This document shows positions 1 to 11,500 of a stretch of DNA of 64,000 nt, piece by piece (position 1 is the first letter of the stretch; every line of letters starts with the position of its first letter). The DNA is from Planctomycetota bacterium (GTDB lineage Bacteria > Planctomycetota > Planctomycetia > Pirellulales > Pirellulaceae): assembly GCA_024277285.1 (NCBI GenBank), contig JAJRVM010000284.1:17633-81632 (forward strand), read 5' to 3'. Position numbers and translations under genes: made by a program. The notes beneath the pieces are model-generated. The model had not been told where the DNA came from, did no database searches, and saw nothing but the letters and a program-made list of their open reading frames with translations.

Positions 1-204
1 CTCTGCCACACTTTGCGAGCCGACTCTCGTTATGCCGATACGCCCATCATATTCTTGACCGCCAATCCTGACGATTTGGACACGGACGAACTCCATGGCG
101 AGTTGGGAGTCGTTGCGATCTTTGAAAAACCGTTCCATCCCGAGGCGATCTTGCACCTGATCGAAAACGAAGTGCTGGCCGCGCGCACCGTGCAACGGCG
201 CTGA
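1..204 (+). CDS. Response regulator receiver domain, C-terminal part (5' end outside window)
   Basis: The frame is open from the first base, so the gene starts upstream of the window. The visible 67 residues are the last part of a CheY-like receiver domain. IIFLTA carries the conserved Thr of beta-4, and FEKPF carries the conserved Lys-Pro of beta-5, followed by the last helix. The phospho-acceptor Asp would lie outside the window. The protein ends about 20 residues after the KP motif, so no output domain follows the receiver domain. Any N-terminal partner such as a histidine kinase cannot be seen. The family call is firm; the role is unknown. Confidence 0.85.
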   Translation, partial: LCHTLRADSRYADTPIIFLTANPDDLDTDELHGELGVVAIFEKPFHPEAILHLIENEVLAARTVQRR

Positions 205-320
205 GCTGCGGCCTGTTCGGGACGAGTGCCGGTTCGGGACGCGCTGTAGCTGGCCAGTCCATGGCCCTCTCGGGGCAACGTCCGGACAGTGGCCTGATAA
301 CGTACTTCCAAGACGATAAG

Positions 321-845
321 TCAACCGGCCAGGCGCGAGATGCGGTTTACTGGTGCCATGTGGTTGTCATTCGCACTGACATTGTATCGGTACTGCATCA
401 AGTAGGCATCTTCGGTCGTATCATCGTAGAAATCGCGAAGCACCGAGATTGCTCGAAATCCCAGGTCGCGGAAGAACAGCTGTGCTTCGAGGTTCGTTTC
501 GCGCACCTCTAACATAATCCGCTGTCGCCGCTGGCCGGAGAGTTTACCGATCAGCTTCTCGACCATCTGTTGCCCGACTCCAAAACGCCGGCAATCAGCA
601 GCTACTGCAAAGTTCAAAATATGAAGTCGATTGCGGTGTAACTCGTAGATCATGAAGCCGGCAACGCGTTCACCATGTTCAGCAACCATGCCGATACAAT
701 TGCGTTGGCGCAGACAGCGGATGAAATCGTCTTCGGACCAAGGGAATTCAAAGCTCTGGCTTTCGATGTCCAAAACTTCCATCATGTCGCGGCGGATCAT
801 CCAACGGATATGGACGCAAACGTCTTGTTTTCCAACAGGGTGCAT
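321..845 (-). CDS. rimI: GNAT N-acetyltransferase, RimI-like (ribosomal protein S18 alanine acetyltransferase family)
   Basis: 174 residues. The GNAT fold is visible: an N-terminal IESQSFEFPWSEDDF segment typical of RimI, the beta-4 strand LHILNFAV, the acetyl-CoA loop RRFGVGQQM (R/QxxGxG/A), then LEVRETNLEAQLFFRDLGF, which is the usual RimI ending. RimI acetylates the N-terminal alanine of ribosomal protein S18. The ATG at 845 is preferred over an upstream one because AAGGAG lies about 7 bases ahead of it. There is a 25-residue extension before the usual RimI start. The gene is alone, about 510 bases downstream of the giant-protein pair. Other small-molecule or protein acetyltransferases of this family cannot be excluded. 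Confidence 0.8.
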   Translation of the reverse strand: MHPVGKQDVCVHIRWMIRRDMMEVLDIESQSFEFPWSEDDFIRCLRQRNCIGMVAEHGERVAGFMIYELHRNRLHILNFAVAADCRRFGVGQQMVEKLIGKLSGQRRQRIMLEVRETNLEAQLFFRDLGFRAISVLRDFYDDTTEDAYLMQYRYNVSANDNHMAPVNRISRLAG

Positions 846-1355
846 TGCGGACTCCTTCCCTGATAGCCTATGGTGGCAGGCCGTTCCCAACGGCGTCGTA
901 ACCTAGCAAAAAGCACAGCACGTGCCAAGATGAAATGGCGGATTTTCAAAATGCCGCAAGTCGAGGTACGCACCTTGCGTGGCCGGAGTGGTTGAACTCA
1001 CAATTGGGGGGGGAGTCCAAGAGATGGGGGGGCCGAGCGCATTCCTGCGAGGCATGGTTTAATCCAGGCAAAAGAGCCAAGGATGGCAAACGATTAGGCG
1101 TCGGAACGGCGGTCTGTTGGGCAATGCTGCGGATGAGCAGACGTTTGCAGCGACCGCGACGGCCGTCTGACGGTGCATTGTGGAACGCCGCTTTAGAATT
1201 CCCCATTGAGCACCTCGCCTCCGTTTTTCACCCGAACCTGAAACGCTTGGTGAATCGTAAACTCAGGATGTTGCTTTCGCGGGCATGGCGACAGCCGCCC
1301 GGCCAGATCGGCTCGAACAAGAATCACGTCATCCGTTTCGACAAACATGCGCGGG
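846..1355. other. Non-coding gap
   Basis: About 510 bases between the end of the 2398-residue protein gene and rimI. It contains short G-runs but no convincing ribosome-binding site plus ORF, hairpin-T-run or repeat. The rimI promoter should lie in its low-coordinate end. Confidence 0.5.
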
Positions 1356-4300
1356 CTACGACGATGTTTCAGAAACGGCATCGGCAGACGCGTCATGCCC
1401 GGATTGATTTGGCCCGGGTTGGCTCGGCCCGGGTTGGCTCGGCAAGGGCAAACGCATTGTCCCCCAAAGGCTCATGGCGATGATCACCCAACCGAACCAA
1501 CTTGGCCAAGCGAACAGCCACCAAAACAGTCCTGCCAGAACACCTACCGCGTAGGGCCATTGGTACAGCCACTCCACGACGCGGGCGTTGCGACTTCCCC
1601 ACCAGGCGAGTCCTCCGAGCAAACCGACGGTCAAGGCCCCGAGTGCCTGCCGCAACCAGGTGGTTTGTGGCGATGCACCGGCCACGATCGAAACGGCTCG
1701 AGCGTCACCGGTAAATTCGTACCGGCGGATTTCTTCGTTGCACCGCTGCATGAAACGCATCATGTCACTTGGCTGTGCGTAGTGGACGGTGCGCTGGCGG
1801 AGCTCGTCAACGGTCAGAGGGACATTGAGCCTTTGGCCCACGACCAACTGCTTGCGAAAAATCCTCTCCACCTCAGCGGGAGATATTGGAGGCTGGGCAT
1901 CGGTCCGTTGGCGATCACGTGCGAGACGTGCAGCGGAACAGGCCAATCGAATTGCCCACGGTTGGTACCAAGCTTCAATCTCGGTGGCCGAGCTGTCCAA
2001 TACGGTCTCGACCGTCGATTCGACAAGAATTGCCGTCGTACGCAAACGAATCGACTCTTGGACCGCGGCGGTAACTTGATGTTGCGCCGCTTGCTGGTTG
2101 TCGAGGCCAATACCAGGTGGCCCATGGATCGTCCACAACGTGCGTGCAACTTTGAAATCGGTAATCCACGGAACTTGAATCGGTGTTGCAACCGATTCAA
2201 GCAAACCTGGCAGTTGGGTGCGGAACGTGAGGACCAGTTGCTGAGGGAGCTGCTCGGAGGCCAAGCGTAGATGCCAGCGACGATCGGCCAACGGAACGAG
2301 TGCTGCCGGATCTCCTTCGACCGCCGCTTGGATCAGCTCGCAATGACGGGGTATTTCCAGCGTGCAGTTCGCCGCGCCCGCTGGCTCGAGATCAAGAGTG
2401 ACCGTGCCGAAACAAGTACCATTCGGCCGGCAGATCAAATGCACGTCTGCCAAGTCGATTTGCCGTTCGCCGGCAACGCGCTGCACGTCCACAATGACTG
2501 CCCTTGGCCTCGAGTAGACCGCGTAGGCAACCAACCCACGCACATCCGCGCGGACGTTGGGAAGTGCATCCCGCAACGAGACAAGGCGTAGTCCGCTGGT
2601 TTTCCAATCGATTCGCTGCTGGTCGAGTTGTGTTGGAAGCACAAAAAAACGTTCTGCCCGGTTCACGTCCAACGGAACGATGTTGGGTGTTCTGCCTCGT
2701 TCATTGGTCCCCAAAGCGAGTGTCCCGCGAATGGTTACGTGAAAGCGGTCTGTCACCGGTTTGGTCGGTCGCAAGATCAGTTGTCGTCGTCGGCCGGGAA
2801 TCGGTCGCACTTCGTATGGCATCGCCGGTTCGACCACGAACGGTTCGATCCATTCCTCGGGAATCTCGAATCGAATCTGATCGATCACGCCAGCCGGAGC
2901 ATTGTTGATCCACGCTCCATAGTCCACGATCGCCTCCCACGTATCGTCCATCCGCTGCAGAGTCGTCACTAATCGCGCGTGCACAGAAGGCCGATTGGGC
3001 GTTACCCTCAGAGTTACTCGTTGGTCGTCGGGACCGAGTTTTTCATGGGCATTGAATGCCGCAACCAAACGGCCAAAAGTCTGGCTGTACTGGCCGACAC
3101 CAACGCGTTGGCGAAATGTGTTCGGAGCGGGAACATTGACTGACACTAACACACTGACTTGCCGGAACACGCGGACGAATCGCTCGCTCGATATCATGTT
3201 CCGTAACGCCACCTCGGGGACGGAGAAATCCTTATCGATCGCCGGCACATCTTGTTGTCCGTGCAGTTCAATATGATGAGGACCGGATACACCTCGGCCA
3301 AGAAACAGCGTCAACAATCCTGAACCATCATGGTCGGCCTCGGCTGGTATTGCTTCACCGTCAACGGTAACGGTCACATCGTGAACACGAAAGCTCTTCG
3401 ACACGGCGAAATCGTGTTGGAAGATGGTTCCCCTGGTTGTCTCGACATCGGCGTTAAGAACCAAGTTCATTGAATCTGGTCCAACGCTGATATCGAGTCG
3501 TTGTTGTGCTTCCGATCGTGGTTCTCGTGCACGCGTGCCAATGCTCCACATCGGGTCGTCCGCTTCCATGCGATAGCAAAGATTCGGGGCCAATTCGGCC
3601 TCTCCCCAAGCCGTCAGGAATTCGGAAGTCTCCATGGGGTTAAGCAATTCGGACAGACCGGGCGTGAAATCGAGATCGGGCGCAACGCTGACGGCCAGCC
3701 AACGTCGCGCCACACGCGCACCCATCACCTCAAGCCGGGGCAACGATACGTTGCCCAACCCCGCCGTATTAACGATCCAGAATTGAAGGTGCAATAACAG
3801 ATCTTGCTCGATGGGTTGCCGCAAACGGACGGTCAATGTGACGGGGCTTCCGTCGCCTGCGCCACTCGTCCTAATTTCGACGTCGTGGTTGTCTTTGGTC
3901 GGCAGCAAGCGGAGTCGCGGGTCCGCGCGCAGTACCACTTGCTGCAACGTATCGCCCGAAGGCTGGATGCGAAGCTTGACGTCCAGGATGACAGAATCGA
4001 GATGATCTTTGGGGCGGAGTTTGAGCCAATTCAGCTGTTGCACATCCAGTTGCCGCCGCCCGACACGCTGTTCCTGGCCGGCAGCCCAACGCATTCCCAA
4101 CGATGGCACCGGTCCCAGCTCAACCAAACGCTCACCCGCTTCGGCAACAATGCCCGCTTCGCCAAACGCTGCCAGCACCTCGATATCGGGTGCATCAAAC
4201 GGTTTTTCAATGCGCAATTGCGCGCGCGACAACGGCGGAATCGAGAACTTCATGGTTCGTGTTCCCGCTTCGTCGGCCGTCGTTGGCAACAGCACAAACT

Positions 4301-7300
4301 CCAGTCGCGTTACTCCCTCGTCCGGTACGGTAATGAAGAAAGCTGTCCGGTCATTGTTCCAAATCAATTCGATCGGTTGCCCTGCCAGTCGAGCTTCCAG
4401 TATCTGCACGGCGGGATCATCGCCGGTCCACGGGAAGGCAATGCGCTGCTGCGGCTGAAATAGCTCCAGTTGGTACAACGCGGTGAGGCTGGTTAGATCG
4501 ATGGCGCTATGCTGCCGAGTCCAATTGAACGTGGCGTGGTAGGTCGCGCGGCGAACCAGCCAGCGTTGTGGAGTCGCATCGCTTCCCTCGGCGCGGTGGT
4601 GGAGGAAGTCGTACAATTCAGTCGGTAGATAGTCATAGTCCCCGACCGGGTTCAGTTTATCATCAATGGGCACGATCACGTTGTAAACGTGCGCCGCTTC
4701 ACTCGTCCCCTTCGCGGGCAAATGGTCGTCAGCCCATAACGACTGTGTGGCAAAGAGCAGCATCGTCGCGAAAACAAAGAAACCGACCATCGCTGCAATG
4801 CCGGTTGTAGCTGGATCGCCAACAGCAGCTTCGCGCCGCGATGTGTGGCCGGCCGCAACGTGGCGTACCATGAGCAAGCAACTTGCGAGCACTGCGCCCA
4901 AGAACAGATTCGCCGTCAAGGGGATCCAGGTTACCGGCACCAGCATCGCGAATATCGCCGTACATGCGATCAAGGAAAGCAGGAAGCGAGGACGCCGCGC
5001 GCCGACCCACGAGGCGAACCCCGTAGCGATTAACAGAGTTGCCCAGCTCAACGCGGCGAGCGTCGGGGAGTGCACCACGGCATACTGGCCTTGTCCACGC
5101 CTGTTCAATGCGATCTCGTATGCCTGCCAATACCGACCGGCCACACCACGGCGTGACAGATGGTCGCCCTGTTGCCAGGGCACCTGCGCGACGGCCGGTA
5201 GAGCAATCCACGCGCGCAGGGGAATGATCTCGTCGTCGGGCCACCGAGCCAACGCATCGAGTCGCTTGGCCAGGACGCTGTCAGTCGCGACGGTGGCCAT
5301 GGCAGAATCGTGCGCGACGCAAATCGAAGCTGGCCATTGCGCCAGATGGTCGAGGCTGGTTAGCGTCACGGAATCACCCCGCGCCACGGCAACCAGATTC
5401 TCGGCTGCCAGCAATCGCGCGGCAGTCTGCTCCGGCGAATCTTGCCGCGATCGGGCAAGCTCGTGGTCCAAGACGAATCCGCTCGCGAGCAAGTTACATG
5501 AGTCGACCCAGACCGGCGGGACCGACGTTGCCTTGGCCTCTTGCTGGTCGTAGCTCTGCAGCAACATTCGCCAAGTCACACCGGCATCTGAGGAGTCAGC
5601 CTGCAAAGCCGCAACCTGTTCGCCCAGCAATTGCAGAAACCGTTGTCCCACGGCAACGGCATTGCGAGTTTCCGCGTCTCGAGCGACCAGCGCCGCCCAC
5701 TGGTCGGCGGAAAATATCTGGAAGGGGCGTTCGGACGGCCTCGTGGCCAGTGGTCCGAGTAACCGAGATGACCAAGTTGCTTCGTTGCCAATAAGCGTCC
5801 TTCGCATCGGGCTCAAGCCTGGTGCCAACCAGAGCGTCCATTGCTGATCGATCACGGGAATATCAACCGTTGGCACTTGCGCCGCAACGTGCCGCCACAA
5901 TCGAAAGCTATTTTGAGGAGTAGCATATGACACCACAACGCGTGAGAAACGCGCGTCGGCCGGTAATGTCACGGTGTGCGATCCGTTGGGCTCGACCTGG
6001 CCCTGACGCGCCCCCGGCGCGCCATCGATTTCAACACTCCGCAAAACCGCGTTCGACGGCAAGCGGAAATGAAATTCGTTGCCGCCAGCACTTTCCAACA
6101 GGTACGTTGCCTGGTGAGTCATTTCACCATCGGCCAGCAGTTGCGAACGGAGCCGACAGCACCATGCCCAAAGCGGCGCCTGGACGGTCTGTGGTCGCAC
6201 ATGGTCGATCAGCACGCGTGCGTTGCGGGACACGTCATAGCGATACCGCGCGCGGGCGGTGGAACTCTGTTCGGGATCGCGTGGAACGGTGGGGATCGGC
6301 TTGGCGGAACTCGCTTTGATCGACAGTGGAGTGCCATCGCGTGAGAGAATCGTTAGCCAGCCTTCCTGCGATGTGGCGTCGGGAAGCGTTACCAAACTGA
6401 TCTGCTTGGCGGCACGGAAGGTAGTCTCTCTGGTGCCACGAATCTCGAATGGCTTGTCCTGCGGATTGCGAAGCAATAGTTCCCACACCTGGCCGGTTTG
6501 GTTATAGGGGGCTCCTTGCCCGGCGGGGCGTGGCAGCATGGTGGCACTCAATAGCTTGTTGCCGTCGGCTTGCAGCGACCATCGGATCGGTTCGGTGCGC
6601 GCTTCGGAGAACAGTACCAGCACGCGGCTGATCGAGGTCGATTCCGGTGTGCAGACTAACCGGTACGATTCTGTTAGCGTGTCTGCGGTCGTCTCCACAG
6701 ATACGTGGTTGTCCGCCGTCAAGGTCGGGTCTTCACGCGTTACTTTGATTGTCATGAGGTCGGCTTGTTGGCCGTCGAGAAAGACGATTCCGCCACTTCG
6801 CGGTTGCAGTAGATTGGCTTGGGACGGTGGCAACGCGGTGGGGTCTAGTCGCGATACCTCCGCATCGCCGCCCAGATTCAAGTGCAAACCGGGGACGGGA
6901 GCGATTGCGACGACCCGGGTTACTTTGGCCAAGTTACGAAACTCGATCGGACGGAAACCGTCTGCACGCAGGTCGAAGGTGGGCGTACGGTGCGCGCGAA
7001 TCGACAAACGCAACGGGCTATCAGCCGCTAGCGGCTGAGCCAAGCGGATCTGCAATCGTTTATGCTTGGCCTGGTACGCGACAAATTGATGGTCTGCCAA
7101 AACCTCGGGCGGTTTCGATTCGATGCCGTCGAGTGTCCAAGTATTCGGCACGTCGGCTTCCAGCACGTAGTGTTCGCCCGTAACACAAGAGAATTCCGCA
7201 ACGATCAAGGCGGTCATGGTGTCCGATTCAAGATGGACCGTTGTGCCGACCGTCCCCGTCAGCTTGGGAGTGTTCCGAACAACATTGACTTCCAGATACC

Positions 7301-8552
7301 CGTTATCTGAAAAGAGCTCGAAACGTCGCACTGGCGGCGCGGAGGTCCCCCCCGCTGAGCTCGATTTGGACTGCCTCGCGTCGATGGCGGCAAGATGCCG
7401 CAACCCGAGCGATTCGGACAGCAGTAAGGCCATGGTGCCTTGCCGCCAAAACGTATGCTCGCCGTGAAACTGTGGCAGACGCCATTTGCTGCCCAATTGC
7501 AACGGACCAATCGCCGATATCTGCAACGTACGATGGATCCCCGAAAGTGGCTCGGCGAACCGCACTCGCAATTGACGCGTCTGACCATCCGGTTCGCTGT
7601 CGAGCGACCAGTCGATCTCGCGGTTTCCAAGTCGGACGGAAGTTACTTGGAGCTCCGCATCGACACGAAACAGGAGCACTTCGAGCGGCTCGCGTTGAAT
7701 CTCGATTGCCACGTCGCAGTCCATTTCGAGCCCGTCGTCCGTCACTCGATACAACGTGTCTTGTTGCAGGCTGACCAACTGCTTGCGCTGTCGCATGGCG
7801 TACTGCGAGGCAACCGTCAACAGGAACCGGTGCGCGCCGCCAAGTTGAACTACCCACTGTCGCGATCGGCGCGCTAGCTCTTCGGTTGGGTCATCATCCG
7901 TTTGGTCCAGTTGCGTGACAATGCCGCGGCTCGAAAGAAGCTGATAACCGGGCGGGAGATCGACTGAGAGTCGGTTCATGGGCGAAGGTGCCAAGATGAC
8001 ATCGAAACGGGTCTCATCCCATGAGTTGGTTTCACCATGGAGTGTCCAACGAAAGTGAAGCTGCCCGGAATCACGTACCAACGCGATCAGGTTTCCCGCC
8101 AGGTCGTTTCCCACAAGGGCATCTTTGGCCATTTCTGCGCCCTGCCAGGTAGCCACTCCTACGGCCAATTGGCAAGGCGAAAGGACCAAGACCGACGGCT
8201 CAACCGACGTGTGCACCACATTCAACTGTGCCAACCCGGACGTAAGCTGGCCGTCGGAGAAGACGGCCGAGTAATCGGCCGATTGGATCCACGCCGCGTC
8301 GGTACGTGCCTCGCGTCGGCGCGATTCGATGCGTTCAAGGAACTCTGGGAACTTGCGCCGCAACATGGGGAGGTAACCCCGCGTGTACTTGTCCAAGTCG
8401 GTCTGTGGAGTGTACACACGGCGGTAAAGAATCGGTGCGGCGGCGTCTGGCGATCGTAGGTCCCGCTCCTGTGCCGCCGCCGTGCCGGCAGCCAGCAACA
8501 GAATCGCCAGAATGTGCCATCGCACTGGAGTACCGCAGAGCAGTTGCCTCAT
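1356..8552 (-). CDS. Giant envelope protein (2398 aa), two fused copies of a ~1,200-residue module
   Basis: Function unknown. An N-terminal signal peptide is visible (hydrophobic stretch ending GTAAAQ). Hydrophobic helices lie at about residues 1160-1265 and at the C-terminus (about 2300-2370), followed by a Pro/Ser-rich tail with a repeated PSQPG. Between them are long beta-rich stretches without known catalytic motifs. Near residue 1270 a hydrophobic segment ending in QSLWADD looks like an old signal peptide. After it, a segment (VYNVIVP...YLPTELYDFL...ATYHATF) resembles the protein's own N-terminus (YRRVYTP...YLPMLRRKF...ADYSAVF). The protein therefore looks like two fused copies. It starts in a 4-bp ATGA overlap with the gene upstream (stop at 8549), implying translational coupling. 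A cell-surface or periplasmic scaffold role is inference only. Confidence 0.85.
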   Translation of the reverse strand: MRQLLCGTPVRWHILAILLLAAGTAAAQERDLRSPDAAAPILYRRVYTPQTDLDKYTRGYLPMLRRKFPEFLERIESRRREARTDAAWIQSADYSAVFSDGQLTSGLAQLNVVHTSVEPSVLVLSPCQLAVGVATWQGAEMAKDALVGNDLAGNLIALVRDSGQLHFRWTLHGETNSWDETRFDVILAPSPMNRLSVDLPPGYQLLSSRGIVTQLDQTDDDPTEELARRSRQWVVQLGGAHRFLLTVASQYAMRQRKQLVSLQQDTLYRVTDDGLEMDCDVAIEIQREPLEVLLFRVDAELQVTSVRLGNREIDWSLDSEPDGQTRQLRVRFAEPLSGIHRTLQISAIGPLQLGSKWRLPQFHGEHTFWRQGTMALLLSESLGLRHLAAIDARQSKSSSAGGTSAPPVRRFELFSDNGYLEVNVVRNTPKLTGTVGTTVHLESDTMTALIVAEFSCVTGEHYVLEADVPNTWTLDGIESKPPEVLADHQFVAYQAKHKRLQIRLAQPLAADSPLRLSIRAHRTPTFDLRADGFRPIEFRNLAKVTRVVAIAPVPGLHLNLGGDAEVSRLDPTALPPSQANLLQPRSGGIVFLDGQQADLMTIKVTREDPTLTADNHVSVETTADTLTESYRLVCTPESTSISRVLVLFSEARTEPIRWSLQADGNKLLSATMLPRPAGQGAPYNQTGQVWELLLRNPQDKPFEIRGTRETTFRAAKQISLVTLPDATSQEGWLTILSRDGTPLSIKASSAKPIPTVPRDPEQSSTARARYRYDVSRNARVLIDHVRPQTVQAPLWAWCCRLRSQLLADGEMTHQATYLLESAGGNEFHFRLPSNAVLRSVEIDGAPGARQGQVEPNGSHTVTLPADARFSRVVVSYATPQNSFRLWRHVAAQVPTVDIPVIDQQWTLWLAPGLSPMRRTLIGNEATWSSRLLGPLATRPSERPFQIFSADQWAALVARDAETRNAVAVGQRFLQLLGEQVAALQADSSDAGVTWRMLLQSYDQQEAKATSVPPVWVDSCNLLASGFVLDHELARSRQDSPEQTAARLLAAENLVAVARGDSVTLTSLDHLAQWPASICVAHDSAMATVATDSVLAKRLDALARWPDDEIIPLRAWIALPAVAQVPWQQGDHLSRRGVAGRYWQAYEIALNRRGQGQYAVVHSPTLAALSWATLLIATGFASWVGARRPRFLLSLIACTAIFAMLVPVTWIPLTANLFLGAVLASCLLMVRHVAAGHTSRREAAVGDPATTGIAAMVGFFVFATMLLFATQSLWADDHLPAKGTSEAAHVYNVIVPIDDKLNPVGDYDYLPTELYDFLHHRAEGSDATPQRWLVRRATYHATFNWTRQHSAIDLTSLTALYQLELFQPQQRIAFPWTGDDPAVQILEARLAGQPIELIWNNDRTAFFITVPDEGVTRLEFVLLPTTADEAGTRTMKFSIPPLSRAQLRIEKPFDAPDIEVLAAFGEAGIVAEAGERLVELGPVPSLGMRWAAGQEQRVGRRQLDVQQLNWLKLRPKDHLDSVILDVKLRIQPSGDTLQQVVLRADPRLRLLPTKDNHDVEIRTSGAGDGSPVTLTVRLRQPIEQDLLLHLQFWIVNTAGLGNVSLPRLEVMGARVARRWLAVSVAPDLDFTPGLSELLNPMETSEFLTAWGEAELAPNLCYRMEADDPMWSIGTRAREPRSEAQQRLDISVGPDSMNLVLNADVETTRGTIFQHDFAVSKSFRVHDVTVTVDGEAIPAEADHDGSGLLTLFLGRGVSGPHHIELHGQQDVPAIDKDFSVPEVALRNMISSERFVRVFRQVSVLVSVNVPAPNTFRQRVGVGQYSQTFGRLVAAFNAHEKLGPDDQRVTLRVTPNRPSVHARLVTTLQRMDDTWEAIVDYGAWINNAPAGVIDQIRFEIPEEWIEPFVVEPAMPYEVRPIPGRRRQLILRPTKPVTDRFHVTIRGTLALGTNERGRTPNIVPLDVNRAERFFVLPTQLDQQRIDWKTSGLRLVSLRDALPNVRADVRGLVAYAVYSRPRAVIVDVQRVAGERQIDLADVHLICRPNGTCFGTVTLDLEPAGAANCTLEIPRHCELIQAAVEGDPAALVPLADRRWHLRLASEQLPQQLVLTFRTQLPGLLESVATPIQVPWITDFKVARTLWTIHGPPGIGLDNQQAAQHQVTAAVQESIRLRTTAILVESTVETVLDSSATEIEAWYQPWAIRLACSAARLARDRQRTDAQPPISPAEVERIFRKQLVVGQRLNVPLTVDELRQRTVHYAQPSDMMRFMQRCNEEIRRYEFTGDARAVSIVAGASPQTTWLRQALGALTVGLLGGLAWWGSRNARVVEWLYQWPYAVGVLAGLFWWLFAWPSWFGWVIIAMSLWGTMRLPLPSQPGPSQPGPNQSGHDASADAVSETSS

Positions 8553-11500
8553 GATTTCGATTCCGCCGAAGGCGCCTGAACGGCAACGGGAGCCGATGTC
8601 GTCGTGATTCGGGAACTGCCGTCGGCACGCGAGTAACGCAGCTCCATCATTTTTGAATCGGAAAACTGTGTCCGTCCTTGCACTGTTGCCGTCGCGGGAT
8701 TCGTACGCAGCAACACACCGCGTAGCATCCGCGCCAGTAACGCTAGCACGATGCCAAGGCTGGCCGCCTGAGCCAAGAGTACAGAAATTGCGGGGGCGAT
8801 CGGTGCAAGTACTAGCAGGAAAACGCCCGCCGTCATCAGCACGGCGGGATGACGCAGTGCCGAGAAGTAGATCAGCAGCAGGCCGACGGACAGCGCCAAT
8901 CCGGACGCAGTGAAGAGAACCAACGTGCGTGAGGCTGTTACCACCGAAAGTTGCTGCGGTGCTCCAAACGATGTGAACAAATAGGTGTTTAGTTCTGGCG
9001 GAATCGGGTCTTGTTCAGTCGCACCGATCCAATGCTCTAACTCACTTTGTTCGCGCAGCGCCGTGCGCTGCCATCCTGTCCAGCCTTGCCATGTGAGCTG
9101 AGCTGCCTGTGTTTGACTGCCCCATAACACGACTTTGCGGCGTGGAAGCACAAGTTGCCAATAGCAGCGTTCCACATGGTCAACCGCGTCGGGCAATGCC
9201 GCCTGAAACGTGAGTGAGCCCGTCGAGCGATTGTCGGCCGAGGTCTGATACCACAGTTCGACGACATGCGAACGCATCGTCGCGCCCGCGGCGGCAGGAA
9301 TCGGCAACGTGATTTCGTCGCGGTCGTTCAGTGGATTCGTCTCCACCCGGCGTTGGTCGACGGTCACTTCCATTGCCGTGATTTCGCCGCCATTGAAACG
9401 CGGCAATTGAATACGCAACTCCGTTTCGCTGGTGCGAAGTCGAAAAACCGTGCGGTCGCGACGTTGCGTGTTGGTAATCCACGTCTGCACCCAGACTTGG
9501 TCCAGGATCGTGGGCCGCGCCTGATTTCGGCCCCCCAGTGATATGTCGAGCACGGCATCACTACCGTCCGAGGCGGTCGTTAACACGATCTTGTCAGGTC
9601 CCGACTCGCTTTCCGTGACCGTCCACGGACCGCCTGCCAAATCGACTTGCATCGGCGTCTGGTGAGCAATCGTTAACGTGTTGCCGATCACCGTCGTGTG
9701 CGTGTTTCCTCCCGTGGCGGCAAATACGAGCGGAATGGTAAACTGCAGCGTCTGGTCGTCTCCCAGTTTGGCGATCGGCTGGCGCGGATGGATCACGCTC
9801 AATTCGACCGGCCCGAGTATGCGTTGCGGCAGCCGAACGCGAACCGGCACGCGTCGCCCACTCCCTGTTTCGGGGAATGAGGAAGTTTCGGGGAATGCGG
9901 GGGTCAACGGCTCGCCATCCAATAGGATACGTAAATTGCCAACGTCGTTGTCGACCAATTGCTTTGGTACCGCTAACTCGAGAGTATCGACCGGTTCGTG
10001 GAGCACGCGATACGATAAGCGTTGTTCCACGCCATACGATCGTCGGTCGAGCGTCACCGTGCTGGCGATCGAAACGGAAATCGATTGCGGTTGAACCTTG
10101 AAGTCCGCGACGAAAACGGCCTGCTCGGCTGCGCCGCGGTCGCGGTACCGGAATACGGTCGCTTCGTAACCCTGCTGGGCGTCGTCGGCGCGCGTGGTGG
10201 CGGCCGATGCCGTCGTTTGCAGTGTGCCCCTTTCGATTGGCGTGATCAATGGTGATAGCGCTTGCATGTTCTTGGGGCGTGGCGTGAGCAGGATGTTGTC
10301 GGCGGGAATCAAGGTCACGGTTGCCGGGCTGACCACCAGGTTCACGCGGGTAGGGTTCTCGGCCGAAATCGTCGGCAGCACGATTTTCAGCGGTGAAGTA
10401 CTCGACACTACGCTCGCCGATAAACTCTGCCGCGCCTCGATTTGTATACTGAATTGCCCGGACGCTTGGGCTTCGATCGGGATTGGAATCGTCAGCGTGC
10501 TGCCACTCATGTCGACTGGCAACGTACTGTCGACGTCTGCGAAGTTGACGATCTCCGCCGTCCAACCGGGCAGACTGCATTTCAAACTGCCCGCCTTGGA
10601 TCCGCTGGTGCGGCAAACGAGGCTGGCGAACAGCCGCGCCTGCTGGGCGTCCACATACACGTCGTAGGCTGGCTCGACGGTGATGCGCGCCGGTTGTTGA
10701 CGTATCCACACACGCAACGCACTCGCCTGATTGTGGTAGCGAAAACGAGCTGACAAGCCTCGCGTTGCCGCTTTGCCGTTGGTTTTGGCACGCGGCAACG
10801 CTGGGTCCTCGGCCCATACCAAAGACCAGTCCCCTTTGACGACCAGGTCGATTTGACCGCGATGCCGTGCGGCGCTGGGGAACTCGAATCGCGCCGGCAT
10901 GAATTCGAGCGACGAATCAACTAACTTCGAAACGGTCAGTGGCCAATCTGTTGTGCCTTGGCTCGCCGGAAGCTCGGCAAGTAAGCGGATGTTCACCTCG
11001 TTGGTGGTCGGACGATCCAGTCGTACTTCGACCAGTTGGCCATCCTCTTGCTCGCTTTCTTCGTTCGGCAATGGACGCACTTCGTAGCCGTCCTCCGGAG
11101 CCTCGCGCAATTGCATGCCGGGTGGCAGCCGCACTTGAAAAACCTCGACCGGACCGCCAAAGCCACGCACCACAAAACGCGCTTCCGAACGTACCTCCTG
11201 GAGCAACTCGTCAGCCGTCACCACAACCGTGCCAAAGACGTCTAACCGTACGTCTGCTTGCTTCTCGGCCGCACGCGACTTGTGCCAGCTGATCGACACG
11301 TCGCCACGAATGCCGCGGATCGAGAACACTCCTTGCTTCGCGTCGTTCGGCGCAAATGTCAGTGGGCGCCCTACGTCGCCAGCCAATTCCTTGACCGTTC
11401 CCTCCGCCGGGTTTTCGGGAACGGTGACGGTCAGAGTCGATGCCAGAGGAGATGGAGCCTGCAAGCTGAAACGCGATTCCTCGCCGACACGAGTGACCGG

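Noticed and set aside
935..1483. Plus-strand ORF of 182 codons across the start of the giant gene's 3' end
   Set aside because: Mostly the antisense of the giant gene and of a non-coding gap; no ribosome-binding site.
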